Under the pieces are notes generated by a model. It was not told where the DNA came from. It was given only the letters and a program-made list of their open reading frames with translations, and made no database searches. Position numbers and translations under genes: made by a program. Positions 50,914-60,234 of a stretch of DNA of 64,000 bases are shown piece after piece (positions within the stretch are counted from its first letter, which is position 1; each line of letters opens with the position of its first letter). This DNA comes from CAZSCF01 sp964636505. Lineage in GTDB: Bacteria > Patescibacteriota > Minisyncoccia > Moranbacterales > UBA2206. Where the stretch lies: contig CAZWRY010000004.1 in assembly GCA_964636505.1 (NCBI GenBank), forward strand, positions 1 to 64,000, in the 5' to 3' direction.

Positions 50914-51858
50914 TTAATTGTTTTTTCTTAAATAATTATATATGCTTTTGGCAGCAATGGCGCCCTCCGCTGCGGCCGTAATCACTTGAAAAAATTTATT
51001 TGAACCGTCTGTTATGTCCCCGGCCGCCCAAATGCCCGAAGCGGAAGTTTGTCCATCTTTTTTAATTTTTATAAAGCCGGTTTCATCTTTTTCAATGCCT
51101 AAGCCTTCAGTAAGATCTACTCTTGGATCAGAGCCACATTCAATAAAAACCCCGTCCAAATCAAGCGTTCCTTCTCCCTGATGCGCCTTGTCTAACCTTA
51201 CGCCCTCAACTTTTTTCTCACCTAAAATTTCAACCACATTTAAATTGTAAAGTATTTCTATTTTTTCGTTTTTTTCTGCTTTATTTTTCCAAAATTCCTC
51301 AGCAGAAAGATTGTTTTTTCTATATATTAAAAAAACTTTTTTGGCAATTTCTGATAAATAAACCGCCGCCGAAACAGCGCTGTTTGCTCCACCAATAACA
51401 CAAATTGTTTTATTTTTATAAAAAAACCCGTCACAAGTCGCACAATAAGAAACTCCCTTGCCCAAAAAAGTGTCTTCCCCTTTTATGCCCATTTTTTTAC
51501 GCTTTGATCCTGTGGCCAACAAAATAGTTTTGGCTAATATTTTTTTATTCTCATTAAATGTTATTTCAAAAAAATTTTTTTCTTTTTTTAATTTTATTTG
51601 GCTAACTATTCCCGAAAGGATTTCTGTTCCATATTTTTTGGCATGTCCAATAAACCTTTGTGAAAGATTAGAGCCGCCTATATCTTCAATGCCCAAATAA
51701 TTGTCTACCCAATGAGCCTCTGAGATCGTCCCTCCCACCAACCCGCCAAAAACAAGATGCTTGATGCCAAAACGAGAAGCATAAACAGAAGCAGAAAGCC
51801 CTGCTGGACCAGCGCCGATTATGACTAGCTCATAAAAATTTAACTTTTTTTCTTCCAT
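50914..51858 (-). CDS. trxB: Thioredoxin reductase
   Basis: 314 residues, FAD and NADPH enzyme. GAGPAGLSASVYA binds FAD; the redox centre is YCATCDGFF; the NADPH motif is VIGGANSAVSAAVYL; the C-terminus has GIWAAGDITDGS. Start at the ATG at 51858, 5 nt after the ogt-like gene. Length is normal. Confidence 0.96.
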   Translation of the reverse strand: MEEKKLNFYELVIIGAGPAGLSASVYASRFGIKHLVFGGLVGGTISEAHWVDNYLGIEDIGGSNLSQRFIGHAKKYGTEILSGIVSQIKLKKEKNFFEITFNENKKILAKTILLATGSKRKKMGIKGEDTFLGKGVSYCATCDGFFYKNKTICVIGGANSAVSAAVYLSEIAKKVFLIYRKNNLSAEEFWKNKAEKNEKIEILYNLNVVEILGEKKVEGVRLDKAHQGEGTLDLDGVFIECGSDPRVDLTEGLGIEKDETGFIKIKKDGQTSASGIWAAGDITDGSNKFFQVITAAAEGAIAAKSIYNYLRKNN

Positions 51859-51863
51859 ATGTT

Positions 51864-52130
51864 TTATTTTATTGCTTTTTCTTTTTTTAAAATTTCTTCC
51901 TTTCTTTTTTTACCCCTATTGTATCCCCCAGGCCCTCCATTAGACAAAACAACTCTGTGGCAAGGAATGTTTTTGTTGAAGTTTTTATTTAAGATATTGC
52001 CCACCGCTCGCCAAGCCAAAGGCTGACCAGCTAATTTAGCCACCTCCTTATAACTCCTAGTTTCACCCCTAGGAATTAGAGATACCACCCGAAAAACCCT
52101 CTCTTTTAAAGGTTTTTTGCATTTTTTCAT
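51864..52130 (-). CDS. ogt: Methylated-DNA cysteine methyltransferase domain protein
   Basis: 88 residues from the ATG at 52130, with AAGGGG upstream. It contains only the DNA-binding/active-site domain, with IPCHRVV carrying the alkyl-accepting Cys, RAVGNILNKN (helix-turn-helix) and GGYNRG. Alkyltransferase-like proteins of this length may lack the N-terminal domain but still flip damaged bases; because Cys is kept, direct repair is possible. Between dnaN and trxB. Confidence 0.92.
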   Translation of the reverse strand: MKKCKKPLKERVFRVVSLIPRGETRSYKEVAKLAGQPLAWRAVGNILNKNFNKNIPCHRVVLSNGGPGGYNRGKKRKEEILKKEKAIK

Positions 52131-52145
52131 ACATTGCAACCCCTT

Positions 52146-53303
52146 TTAGTTTTTAATCGGCATCACAATATAGATATAGTCTTCCATTATCTCTCCTTTT
52201 TTTTCACTCACTTCTTTTATCGCAACAGGCGATGTTTCATTATTAATTAAAATAGCTACCGATCTACTTGCAACAGAATTAAGTCCATCTAATAAATATT
52301 TTGGATTAAAAATAACCCTGTGGTTTTGTCCAACAATTTCAGCTTCAATTTCTGATGTATTTTCTCCAATTTCCGTGTTTTTAGCGCCAATAACTATTTT
52401 TCTTTGGTTTAAATTTGTTTCTAAAAAAATTTCACCCGCTTTACCTGAAGCAAAAACACTTGCCATTTTTACCGCACCCTGGATAACTCCTTTTTCCAAA
52501 ACAACTCTTGTTTGAAAGCTTTTTGGTAAGATGTGTTTATATTCAGGATATTTGCCGTTTATTAACCTTGAAACAATTTGTATGCCATTAATTTCAAAAA
52601 ATATCTGACCATCTTCAATAGTTATAATCACATCACCCACCTCATTTGAAACCACCCTTAAAATTTCAGTAAGCGTGCTGGCTGGAATTATAAGGTTATT
52701 TATGTTTTTTATAAAAAGGCTGTAAATTTCCGTATTTTTATTTTTCTGTTCTAATTTAATCCTGTTTTCTGATAACCTAAAACTGTCCGTAGCCGCAAAA
52801 AAAACATTATCCTCTGTTAAAATAATGTTTACCCCAGTTAATTCCTGTCTAGTTTCATTAAAAGCTACACTAGGAAGAGTTTTTAAAATTATATTCTTTA
52901 AAATTTCACTTGAAACTAAAAATAGAAAATCTTCTTTTTTGGGTGGAATTAAGGGAAAGTCGTCTGCTAATAATCCCTTTATTACAGCCTTTAATGACCC
53001 GCTAATTACCTTTAGCTCTTGGTTCACAGCTTCCAGTGTTATGTTTTCATTTTCTATTGGTAAATTATTAACAAAACCACTTATTGTTTTTGCTGGTATG
53101 GTTATTTTTCCTGTTTTTTCTATTTTAGCGCCTACTTTTGAAATAATGCCTATTTCCAGATTGGTAGCTGAGATTTTTAAAATATTATTTTCAGTTTCAA
53201 ATAAAATATTATTTAATATAGGTAGTGTTGTTTGTTTAGAAACAATATGCTCCGAATTAAAAATAGCTTTTTTAAAATTTTCTTTAGTACAAATTAATTT
53301 CAT
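52146..53303 (-). CDS. dnaN: DNA polymerase III beta clamp
   Basis: 385 residues. Three clamp repeats with typical features (LPILNNILFETENNILKISATNLEIGI, FAATDSFRLSENRI, VSRLINGKYPEYKHILP) and a C-terminus ending IVMPIKN. Start at 53303. Head of an operon with ogt, trxB and DUF721. Confidence 0.97.
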   Translation of the reverse strand: MKLICTKENFKKAIFNSEHIVSKQTTLPILNNILFETENNILKISATNLEIGIISKVGAKIEKTGKITIPAKTISGFVNNLPIENENITLEAVNQELKVISGSLKAVIKGLLADDFPLIPPKKEDFLFLVSSEILKNIILKTLPSVAFNETRQELTGVNIILTEDNVFFAATDSFRLSENRIKLEQKNKNTEIYSLFIKNINNLIIPASTLTEILRVVSNEVGDVIITIEDGQIFFEINGIQIVSRLINGKYPEYKHILPKSFQTRVVLEKGVIQGAVKMASVFASGKAGEIFLETNLNQRKIVIGAKNTEIGENTSEIEAEIVGQNHRVIFNPKYLLDGLNSVASRSVAILINNETSPVAIKEVSEKKGEIMEDYIYIVMPIKN

Positions 53304-53549
53304 AAAATATTTAAGTTAAATTATTAGTTATTATTAAGAAATTGTTTTTTGTGGATAACTCTTTATTGGGGCTTTAAATAGGGATAAATATTTGTGTGTG
53401 GTTGGGTAAAAAAAGAGTTTTTTTGGTTTTTTTGGGTGTATTATTAAAGATTAAAAATAAAAAAATAAAAAAATAACAAGAAAAACAAAATATAAACACA
53501 AAAATATTAACTAAAAATAAGAGGTTATCCAATATTTATTCACAAATTA
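53304..53549. other. Probable oriC (dnaA-dnaN intergenic region)
   Basis: 246 bp of very AT-rich DNA with DnaA boxes: TGTGGATAA (53350-53358, the complement of the perfect TTATCCACA), TTATTCACA (53536-53544) and TTATCCAAT (53525-53533). The A-rich stretch 53440-53520 is a good duplex-unwinding candidate. Gene order (rpmH-rnpA on one side, dnaA-dnaN on the other) is the bacterial origin arrangement. Confidence 0.72.
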
Positions 53550-54935
53550 TTAACTTATTTTATACAACTGTTCTTTTAGGTGGGTGATTTCTTCTATTAA
53601 TTTTTCATTAAACTCAAGCTCTTTTTTTATTTTTTCAAAAGCGTGCATGGCAGTGGTGTGATCTCTTCCTCCTAATTTTTCACCAATCCCAGGGTAAGAA
53701 TAATTAAGCTCACTGCGCATAAGGTAAATAGCTACTTGTCTTGGTTTTACGATTTCTTTTTTTCTACCCTTAGTAATAAGGTCATCCGGGCTGATGTCAT
53801 AAAAATCAGAAACAACTCTAAATATGTGTTTATGGCTAATTCCCTTCTTTTTTCCGCTAGATACCAATTCTGATAAACAAGAAGAAACAAAAGGAAGGGT
53901 TAGCTTCTCATTGGACAACTGAGAAGAGACAAAAACTCTATTTAGAGCGCCTTCCAGCTCCCGAATATTATTAACAATATTTGAGGCGATAAACTCAAGG
54001 GCGGATAATTCTATGTCTAGGCCTAATTCGTCGGTTTTTTTTCTTAATATTGCCATGCGGGTTTCAAAATCAGCCCGGGAAACATCAGCAATCATACCCC
54101 CCTCAAAACGCGATCTTAGTCTTTCTTCCAGTGTGGGGATGGCTTTTGGCGGCCGATCACTACTAAGAACGATTTGCTTATTGAGCTGATAAAGATGGTT
54201 AAAAATGTGAAAAAACTCTTCTTGTGTTTTTTCTTTTCCTGAAAGAAACTGAATATCATCAATAATAATTAAGTCTATTTTTTGGTAATATTCCTTAAAT
54301 TCTTTTATTTTTTGGTTTTTGATAGAATCAATTAACTCGCCGGTAAATCTTTCCGATGTTATATATCTTACCCTTGTTTCTGGGTTTTTTCGTAAAACCT
54401 CATTACCGATTGATTGCAAAAGATGGGTTTTTCCTAGCCCAACTCCTCCGTAAATAAACAGGGGGTTGTAAATCTTGCCTAAATTTTGAGAAACAACATA
54501 ACAGGCCGCTCTTGCCAGTTCATTGCTGCCTCCAACAACAAAATTTTCAAAGGTATATTTTGGATTTAAGTTGTTTTCTTGGCTTATTTCAGCCACTACT
54601 GATTTATTTGGAGTTAAATTCGGAGTTTTTAGGGCTTTTTGCGGTGGTAAAACAGCATCAATGGAAGACTCCTTTTTAGGAATAAAAGAGTTGGTAATAA
54701 TGGCGCAAGAAACATCCTTTATGTCGCTCTGAATATTGCGCAAAGCACGTAAAATATATATTTTATACTTGTTTTCAAGCCATTCTTTAGCAAAGCCATT
54801 AGGAACGCCAATACAAATACGACCCTCTTTATTCGTCAAAATACAGGTATTCTTAAACCAGGTAATAAAATTAGCCTTGGAAATAGAAAGCTCAATTTCC
54901 CCTAAGGCTGCTCGCCAAAGATCTTCATTGGTCAT
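53550..54935 (-). CDS. dnaA: Chromosomal replication initiator DnaA
   Basis: 461 residues. Domain I (LWRAALGEIELSISKANFITWF), linker, AAA+ domain III (Walker A GGVGLGKTHLLQ, Walker B LIIDDIQFLSGK, EERLRSRFEGGM) and DNA-binding domain IV (GGRDHTTAMHAFEKI). Initiates replication at oriC. The extended -10 at 54972-54980 is its likely promoter. Confidence 0.98.
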   Translation of the reverse strand: MTNEDLWRAALGEIELSISKANFITWFKNTCILTNKEGRICIGVPNGFAKEWLENKYKIYILRALRNIQSDIKDVSCAIITNSFIPKKESSIDAVLPPQKALKTPNLTPNKSVVAEISQENNLNPKYTFENFVVGGSNELARAACYVVSQNLGKIYNPLFIYGGVGLGKTHLLQSIGNEVLRKNPETRVRYITSERFTGELIDSIKNQKIKEFKEYYQKIDLIIIDDIQFLSGKEKTQEEFFHIFNHLYQLNKQIVLSSDRPPKAIPTLEERLRSRFEGGMIADVSRADFETRMAILRKKTDELGLDIELSALEFIASNIVNNIRELEGALNRVFVSSQLSNEKLTLPFVSSCLSELVSSGKKKGISHKHIFRVVSDFYDISPDDLITKGRKKEIVKPRQVAIYLMRSELNYSYPGIGEKLGGRDHTTAMHAFEKIKKELEFNEKLIEEITHLKEQLYKIS

Positions 54936-55177
54936 AAAAATAAAAAAGAAATTGCTTAGCTTGTAGTAAAAAGTATATCAAAAAGGATCAGGTATGGCTA
55001 GGTCCTGAAAGAGGATAAAGATGTTGATAATTTGTTGACAACTAACCTATTTTATAAAAAAAGCCAATTAAAAAAACTGGCCTAGAAAAAAGAATAATTG
55101 ACTATTTGGGCAATAGTTGATAAGCTTTTAAATAGTTAAATCAGGTTAATAAACAGATAAAATTTTTACAAAAGCTT
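54936..55177. other. dnaA-rpmH divergent intergenic region
   Basis: Contains the dnaA promoter (54972-54980), near-consensus DnaA boxes (TGTTGATAA at 55022-55030 and AGTTGATAA around 55115) and probably the rpmH promoter (a TTGACT at 55098-55103 with a poor -10). It may be a second part of the origin or an autoregulatory region. Confidence 0.5.
54972..54980 (-). promoter_or_regulatory. Extended -10 promoter of dnaA
   Basis: TGATATACT on the minus strand (TG-n-TATACT), giving a leader of about 30 nt before the ATG at 54935. Confidence 0.5.
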
Positions 55178-55315
55178 ATGAGCCAAACATATAAACCAAA
55201 AAGCACCAGGAGAAAAAAAAGACATGGTTTTAGAAAAAGAAACCAAACAAGTGACGGAAAGAAAGTCTTAAAAAGAAGGAGACAAAAAGGTCGAAAAAAG
55301 CTGACAACCGTATAG
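55178..55315 (+). CDS. rpmH: Ribosomal protein L34
   Basis: 45 residues and very basic (MSQTYKPKSTRRKKRHGF, KKVLKRRRQKGRKKLT). Short but unmistakable: the KPKSTRRKKRHGFRKR block is the L34 signature. It lies directly upstream of rnpA as in most bacteria. Confidence 0.97.
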   Translation: MSQTYKPKSTRRKKRHGFRKRNQTSDGKKVLKRRRQKGRKKLTTV

Positions 55316-55362
55316 TTTTTTGAGATTTAAAAAGAACAGCAAAAATATTTTTTTAAAGCTTA

Positions 55363-55689
55363 ATGTTAAAAAAATTAAGAAAAAAGGAAGAATTTGAAAA
55401 AGTCTATAAAAAAGGAATAACTTTTTTGTACGGGAATATTGTTATTAGATTTTTAAAAAATGGATTGGGTTTTTCGCGAATCGGAGTTGTCGTTAGCGGA
55501 AGATTTTCAAAAAAAGCGGTAGAAAGAAATAAAATAAAAAGACAGCTAAGATATATTTTTCAAAAAGAAAGGTTGTTGTTTGAAAAAAACATTGATATCG
55601 TTGTGCTGCCCAAAAAGGGAAAAACAAACTTTCGTTTGTTGCGAGAAAATACAGAAAAAGCCCTTAAAAAAGCCAAAATAATCACTTAA
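55363..55689 (+). CDS. rnpA: Ribonuclease P protein component
   Basis: 108 residues, basic. The RNR motif is RNKIKRQLRYIF (preceded by KKAVE). LRKKEEFEKVYKKG is the family N-terminus. Works with the RNase P RNA in tRNA 5' processing; the RNA is not in this window. Normal order rpmH-rnpA-yidC. Confidence 0.95.
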   Translation: MLKKLRKKEEFEKVYKKGITFLYGNIVIRFLKNGLGFSRIGVVVSGRFSKKAVERNKIKRQLRYIFQKERLLFEKNIDIVVLPKKGKTNFRLLRENTEKALKKAKIIT

Positions 55690-55699
55690 AATAAACAAG

Positions 55700-56479
55700 A
55701 TGATGGAATTTTTTGACCTCCTCGTTTACAATCCAGTTTACAATTTATTAGTTTTTGTGTACTCGGTTTTTTCCTGGAGAGATTTTGGCGTGGCGATTAT
55801 TCTTGTTACTTTAATTATAAAATTCATATTAATACCTCTTAGCAAGAAACAAATTGAATCACAAAAGAAAATGCAAGAACTTCAGCCAAAAATAAAAGAA
55901 GTTCAGGAAAAATATAAAAATGACAAAGAAAAACAAAGCCGAGCTTTACTGGAACTTTATAAAGAAAACAAAACAAATCCGTTTTCCGGTTGTTTGCCGT
56001 TAATAATACAGCTGGTTTTTCTGATTGCCATATATCGGGTCCTCTTTAACATTTCAAACGCTGGACTCAAGGTTGATGTAAGCACACTTTATTCGTTTGT
56101 TCCCGATCCCGGGCAAATTAATAAAATGTTTTTAGGGATAATTGACTTATCCTCAACTCTGAATATTGGCAGTCTGTCACTGAAAGACATGCCGCATCTA
56201 GTTTTGGTTTTGTTGGCTGCGGGTGCCCAATATTTTCAAACCAAGATGTTGATGGTTGCTAAAAAAGAAGAAAACAAAAATAAAAAACCAACGGAAAACA
56301 CTGGAAAGCCCGATTTTTCAGAAATAATGACCAAACAAATGCTTTATCTGGGTCCACTTCTGACTCTTTTTATCGGAATAAAATTTCCGGCCGGACTAGC
56401 TCTATATTGGTTTGTTTCAACGGGCTTTATGATTGTTCAGCAATATTATTTGAACAAAAAAGACCGAAAAACAGCCTAA
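55700..56479 (+). CDS. yidC: Membrane protein insertase YidC
   Basis: 259 residues and about five membrane helices. The conserved positions include LILVTLIIKFILIPLSKKQ-type IILVTLIIKFILIPLSK, the long KMQELQPKIKEVQEKYKND cytoplasmic helix pair, NPFSGCLPLIIQLVFLIAIY and FPAGLALYWFVSTGF. Length is that of Gram-positive-type YidC without the large periplasmic domain. 10 nt after rnpA. Confidence 0.96.
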   Translation: MMEFFDLLVYNPVYNLLVFVYSVFSWRDFGVAIILVTLIIKFILIPLSKKQIESQKKMQELQPKIKEVQEKYKNDKEKQSRALLELYKENKTNPFSGCLPLIIQLVFLIAIYRVLFNISNAGLKVDVSTLYSFVPDPGQINKMFLGIIDLSSTLNIGSLSLKDMPHLVLVLLAAGAQYFQTKMLMVAKKEENKNKKPTENTGKPDFSEIMTKQMLYLGPLLTLFIGIKFPAGLALYWFVSTGFMIVQQYYLNKKDRKTA

Positions 56480-56567
56480 AGCTAAAAATAACTGTTAATT
56501 TTGATAGCTCCATATCTTTTAAAAGCGATAAAGGCCTTAAGGCAAAGATGTGGGGCAAAAGAAAACC

Positions 56568-57062
56568 ATGGAAAACCAGGAAAACAATGCTTTAATCAAA
56601 GAACAAATAAAAGAAATAATCAAAAGTCTTGTTGAAAAAATGGGCTTTGTTTGTGATGTGGAGATATTGGATAGTCAAGACATGCAAAATATAGAAAAAA
56701 ACCTTATTTGTAACATTAAAACTAAAGAATCCAACTTTTTAATCGGACAATATGGGGTTAACTTGCAATCTCTTCAGCACATAAGTCGTTTAATAATTAA
56801 GCGAAAAATAGAACAAAGGATCAACTTTGTTTTAGATGTTAATTTTTATCGTCAGGAAAAAAATTCTTCTATAGTAAGGCTAGCAACAGAAATGTCCGAA
56901 CAAGCCTTAAGAGAAAGAAGGGCGGTTGTTCTTCGCCCAATGTCTTCATATGAACGAAGGATTGTTCACATAGAACTTAGCAAGAACAATCAAATTAAAA
57001 CAGAAAGCATTGGGGAGGGAGAAGAAAGAAAGGTTGTAATAAAGCCAGCAGACCTAGCTTAG
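56568..57062 (+). CDS. jag: Jag/KhpB-like RNA-binding protein
   Basis: 164 residues from the ATG at 56568. A KH-type fold with NFLIGQYGVNLQSLQHISRLI and an R3H domain (ALRERRAVVLRPMSSYERRIVH). The N-terminal Jag domain is reduced. Jag binds RNA and influences cell division and wall synthesis in Gram-positives. Its position after yidC is the standard one. Confidence 0.94.
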   Translation: MENQENNALIKEQIKEIIKSLVEKMGFVCDVEILDSQDMQNIEKNLICNIKTKESNFLIGQYGVNLQSLQHISRLIIKRKIEQRINFVLDVNFYRQEKNSSIVRLATEMSEQALRERRAVVLRPMSSYERRIVHIELSKNNQIKTESIGEGEERKVVIKPADLA

Positions 57063-57075
57063 ATTTTATATTTTT

Positions 57076-58518
57076 ATGGCAGTAGCTAAAAAAATAGCGT
57101 ACAATGTTTTGGTTAGTAGTGTTTCTAAGGCACTAGCGACTGTTTTAGCATTGGTTTCAATTGGTTTTATTACGCGCTATTTGGGCAAAGAAGGTTTTGG
57201 CGATTACGCAACGCTGCTGGCCTTTTTGTCTTTTTTTACAGCCATTGCGGATTTGGGGCTGTACCACATCTCAACCCGAGAGATTTCTAGAGTTGGAGCC
57301 AATGAAGAAAAAGTTATTGGAAATATTTTTTCTCTAAGGTTAGCAGCCTCTCTTTTTGTGGTTATTCTTTCTCCTGTAATAATCTTTTTTTTGCCTTATC
57401 CTATCATAGTTAAACAAGGAATTTTTATTGTGGCGCTTTCTTTTTTATTTTCTTCTTCATACCAAATGTTAAACGGTGTTTTTCAAAAAAATTTGGCTAT
57501 GGATAAGGTTGTTTTGGCCGAACTTATAGGTAAATTTGTTCAAGTGGGGGTTATTATTGTGGCGGTTAAGCTGAGACTTAACTTGCTTTGGGTTATCTCT
57601 TCGCTCCTTTGCTATATGGTGGTGAGCTTTCTGATTGTGTTCTTTTGGTCCAAAAAATATATAAGATTTAAGTTACAATTTGACCTGAGCTATTGGAAAA
57701 CTTTTTTAAAGGAGTCTTTGCCGATGGGGGCCGTAGCTATTATTACTTTCCTTTATTTTAAAATGGACACACTGATGCTTTCTTTTATGAAAAGCAACGC
57801 AGATGTGGGTATCTACAACGCAGCATACAAGGTTTTAGAGAATCTGACTTTTTTTCCGGCCATGGTGGCCGGGCTCATAATGCCCATAATGGCTAAGAAT
57901 ATTTTTTTAGACAGAAAAGAATTTGAAATTGTGGCCAATAAGATGTTTAAGTTTTTTTTAATAATTATCATTCCGTTAATTATTGGCGTTCTTTTTCTCT
58001 CTGACGGAATAATTGGCATTATCAGCGGATCCGGTTTTTCAGAATCGGCTAATGTTTTACGGATATTGGTTTTTGCTTTAGCTTTTATCTTTTTTGGACA
58101 ATTTTTTAATACCATTTTAATTGTAGGGAATCTGCAAAGAAAGCTCATGGTAGTTTTGTCCTTAGCGGCCGTGGTTAATATTTCTTTGAATTATTTTCTT
58201 ATCCCCCGGTTTTCTTATTTGGCTTCTGCTTGGACCTCGGTTATAACAGAATTTGTGGTGGTCCTTTTTACTTTTTTGATGGTTTTTATGAAGATTAAAT
58301 ACTTGCCTAAAATAGAAAAGTTTTGGGGACTAATTTTGGCCGGCGCCCTAATGGCAACTTTCCTTGCTGTTTTTAAAGAAATTAACTTTTTTGTCCTTAT
58401 TCTTAGCAGTGCAGCTTTGTACTTTGTTTTTATCTGGATTTTTAATGTAGTACAAACTTCCGAAATAATCAGTCTTATTAGCAAAAAAGGAATTCAAGAA
58501 TATGAAGAGCTACCCTAA
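57076..58518 (+). CDS. Polysaccharide flippase (MATE/Wzx type)
   Basis: 480 residues and about twelve to fourteen membrane helices. The start (NVLVSSVSKALATVLALVSIGFITRYLG) and the pattern of paired helices are typical of the Wzx/oligosaccharide flippases. Probably moves lipid-linked sugars across the membrane. First gene of a polysaccharide cluster; its 3' end overlaps the next gene by 17 nt. Confidence 0.9.
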   Translation: MAVAKKIAYNVLVSSVSKALATVLALVSIGFITRYLGKEGFGDYATLLAFLSFFTAIADLGLYHISTREISRVGANEEKVIGNIFSLRLAASLFVVILSPVIIFFLPYPIIVKQGIFIVALSFLFSSSYQMLNGVFQKNLAMDKVVLAELIGKFVQVGVIIVAVKLRLNLLWVISSLLCYMVVSFLIVFFWSKKYIRFKLQFDLSYWKTFLKESLPMGAVAIITFLYFKMDTLMLSFMKSNADVGIYNAAYKVLENLTFFPAMVAGLIMPIMAKNIFLDRKEFEIVANKMFKFFLIIIIPLIIGVLFLSDGIIGIISGSGFSESANVLRILVFALAFIFFGQFFNTILIVGNLQRKLMVVLSLAAVVNISLNYFLIPRFSYLASAWTSVITEFVVVLFTFLMVFMKIKYLPKIEKFWGLILAGALMATFLAVFKEINFFVLILSSAALYFVFIWIFNVVQTSEIISLISKKGIQEYEELP

Positions 58519-59380
58519 AGTTTTTATTGTAATTTTAAACTATAATGGCAAGGATGTGATAAAGAAATGTCTCGCCAGCGTTTTTAAGGTTGATTATCCG
58601 AACTTTGAGGTTGTGATTGTTGACAACAATTCTTCTGACGGATCTTTTGAAATGGCCAAAAGCACTTTTTCCAAGGCTAGCTTTATCAAAAATGAAGAAA
58701 ACTTGGGGTTTTCTGCCGGAAATAACATTGGAATTCGTTTTGCCATTGAGAGAATGGCCGACTATGTCCTGATTTTAAACCCGGATACGGAAGTTGAAAA
58801 AGATTTTTTAGTAAAGCTCGTAGAAGAAGGAGAAAAAGACAAAAACACCGGGATAATCAGTCCGGTAATTTTTAGTGAAGTCACCAAGGAAGCATGGTTT
58901 TCCTGCGGAAAAATCAATTGGCTTAGAATGAGGTCTTGGCATGAGAGAGGCATAAAAAAAGAAGAGAGCTATCAAACAGAATTTATCACCGGCTGTGCCA
59001 TGTTGGTAAAAAAAGAAGTTTTTAAAAAAATCGGACTTTTTGATGAAAACTTTTTTCTTTACTGGGAAGACGTTGATTTTAGTCTCAGGGCAAAAAAAGC
59101 CGGGTTTAAAAATAGGACAGTTTCTTCCAGCTGGATTTATCATTCAGAAGAAAGCGAAAAAAATAACAAAAATAAGACCTATTGGCTGGTTTTTTCCGGA
59201 CTTCTTTTTTTTGAGAAAAACACCCCTCTTTTATTGCGAGCCTGGGTTTCCTTGTTTGTTTTTTTGCGTAAAATTAAAAATAAATACGATATTTTTAAAA
59301 ACAAAAACGATGAAACGGCCAAAATGGTACGCAAGGCCTATGTTGATTTTGAGAAAGCAAAAAAATATCTTTTGTTTTAA
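58502..59380 (+). CDS. Family 2 glycosyltransferase (rhamnosyltransferase-like)
   Basis: 292 residues. N-terminal GT-A fold with ILNYNGKDVIKKCLASVF, VIVDNNSSDGS, the DxD-type LNPDTEV and the acceptor region (GCAMLVKKEVFKKIGLFDENFFLYWEDVDF). Transfers a sugar in surface polysaccharide assembly; the exact sugar is not predictable. Confidence 0.92.
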   Translation: MKSYPKVFIVILNYNGKDVIKKCLASVFKVDYPNFEVVIVDNNSSDGSFEMAKSTFSKASFIKNEENLGFSAGNNIGIRFAIERMADYVLILNPDTEVEKDFLVKLVEEGEKDKNTGIISPVIFSEVTKEAWFSCGKINWLRMRSWHERGIKKEESYQTEFITGCAMLVKKEVFKKIGLFDENFFLYWEDVDFSLRAKKAGFKNRTVSSSWIYHSEESEKNNKNKTYWLVFSGLLFFEKNTPLLLRAWVSLFVFLRKIKNKYDIFKNKNDETAKMVRKAYVDFEKAKKYLLF

Positions 59381-59433
59381 GGCCAAGATAGAAATACTTT
59401 TAAACGATTTTGCTTAAACACTTAAAAGGAAAA

Positions 59434-60234
59434 ATGTCTTTTTCGCCAAACAAAAAAATTTCCGTTATTTTGGTTAACTACAGAAGTGAAAAAAATATCT
59501 TCCGCTGTCTTTTGTCAGTTAAAAATTTTCTGCGAAATGTTGCGCATGAAATTATTATAGTGAATAACGATAAAGAAGAAGATTTAAACGAAGTTAAAAA
59601 AAGATTTGCAGAAATAACAATAATAAACCAAACAAAAAATATCGGCTTTGGAAGGGCGATTAATGTCGGGGTTGAGATGGCCAAAGGAGAAATCCTGTTT
59701 TTTTTAAATCCTGATGCGGAGATAGTTTTTGGAAAAATAGCGGAAGTTGCCAGAATCTTCTCAGGAGATAAAAATGTGGGTATTTTGGGTTGTCGGATAG
59801 TAAGCGAAAGGGGTCAGGTTCAGCCTTGGATTGCCGGAGTGGAAAAAACGTTTTGGGATCTTTTGAAAAACAATCTGGGCATCAAAAAAAGCCAGAAAAT
59901 ATGGAAAGCAAAACAAAAAACCAGGGCAGACTGGGTGGCGGCTACAGCGATGTTTATAAGGAAAGACCTGTTTAATTATTTGGGTGGCTTTGATAACAAT
60001 ATTTTTTTATACTTTGAAGATGTTGATCTTTGCGCTAGGGCTGCAAAAACGGGGGCAAAAATTATATTTTTTCCTGGCTTTATGGTGAGACATAAGGGCG
60101 GAGCCAGTTTTAAGGATAAAAAAGCTCAAAAAAAATATTACTATGCTTCTCAGGAATATTATTTTCAAAAACATTGCCAGAAGTGGGAAGCTGTCATTAT
60201 TAAATTAATTGGGAAAATTTTTTATGCCATATAA
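59434..60234 (+). CDS. Second family 2 glycosyltransferase
   Basis: 266 residues from the ATG at 59434, preceded by AAAGGA (an upstream TTG is in frame). Same family as its neighbour: ILVNYRSEKNIFRCLLSV, LNPDAEIVF, WVAATAMFIRKDLFNYLGGFD and YFEDVDLCARA. The 3' end overlaps the following gene. Confidence 0.91.
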   Translation: MSFSPNKKISVILVNYRSEKNIFRCLLSVKNFLRNVAHEIIIVNNDKEEDLNEVKKRFAEITIINQTKNIGFGRAINVGVEMAKGEILFFLNPDAEIVFGKIAEVARIFSGDKNVGILGCRIVSERGQVQPWIAGVEKTFWDLLKNNLGIKKSQKIWKAKQKTRADWVAATAMFIRKDLFNYLGGFDNNIFLYFEDVDLCARAAKTGAKIIFFPGFMVRHKGGASFKDKKAQKKYYYASQEYYFQKHCQKWEAVIIKLIGKIFYAI

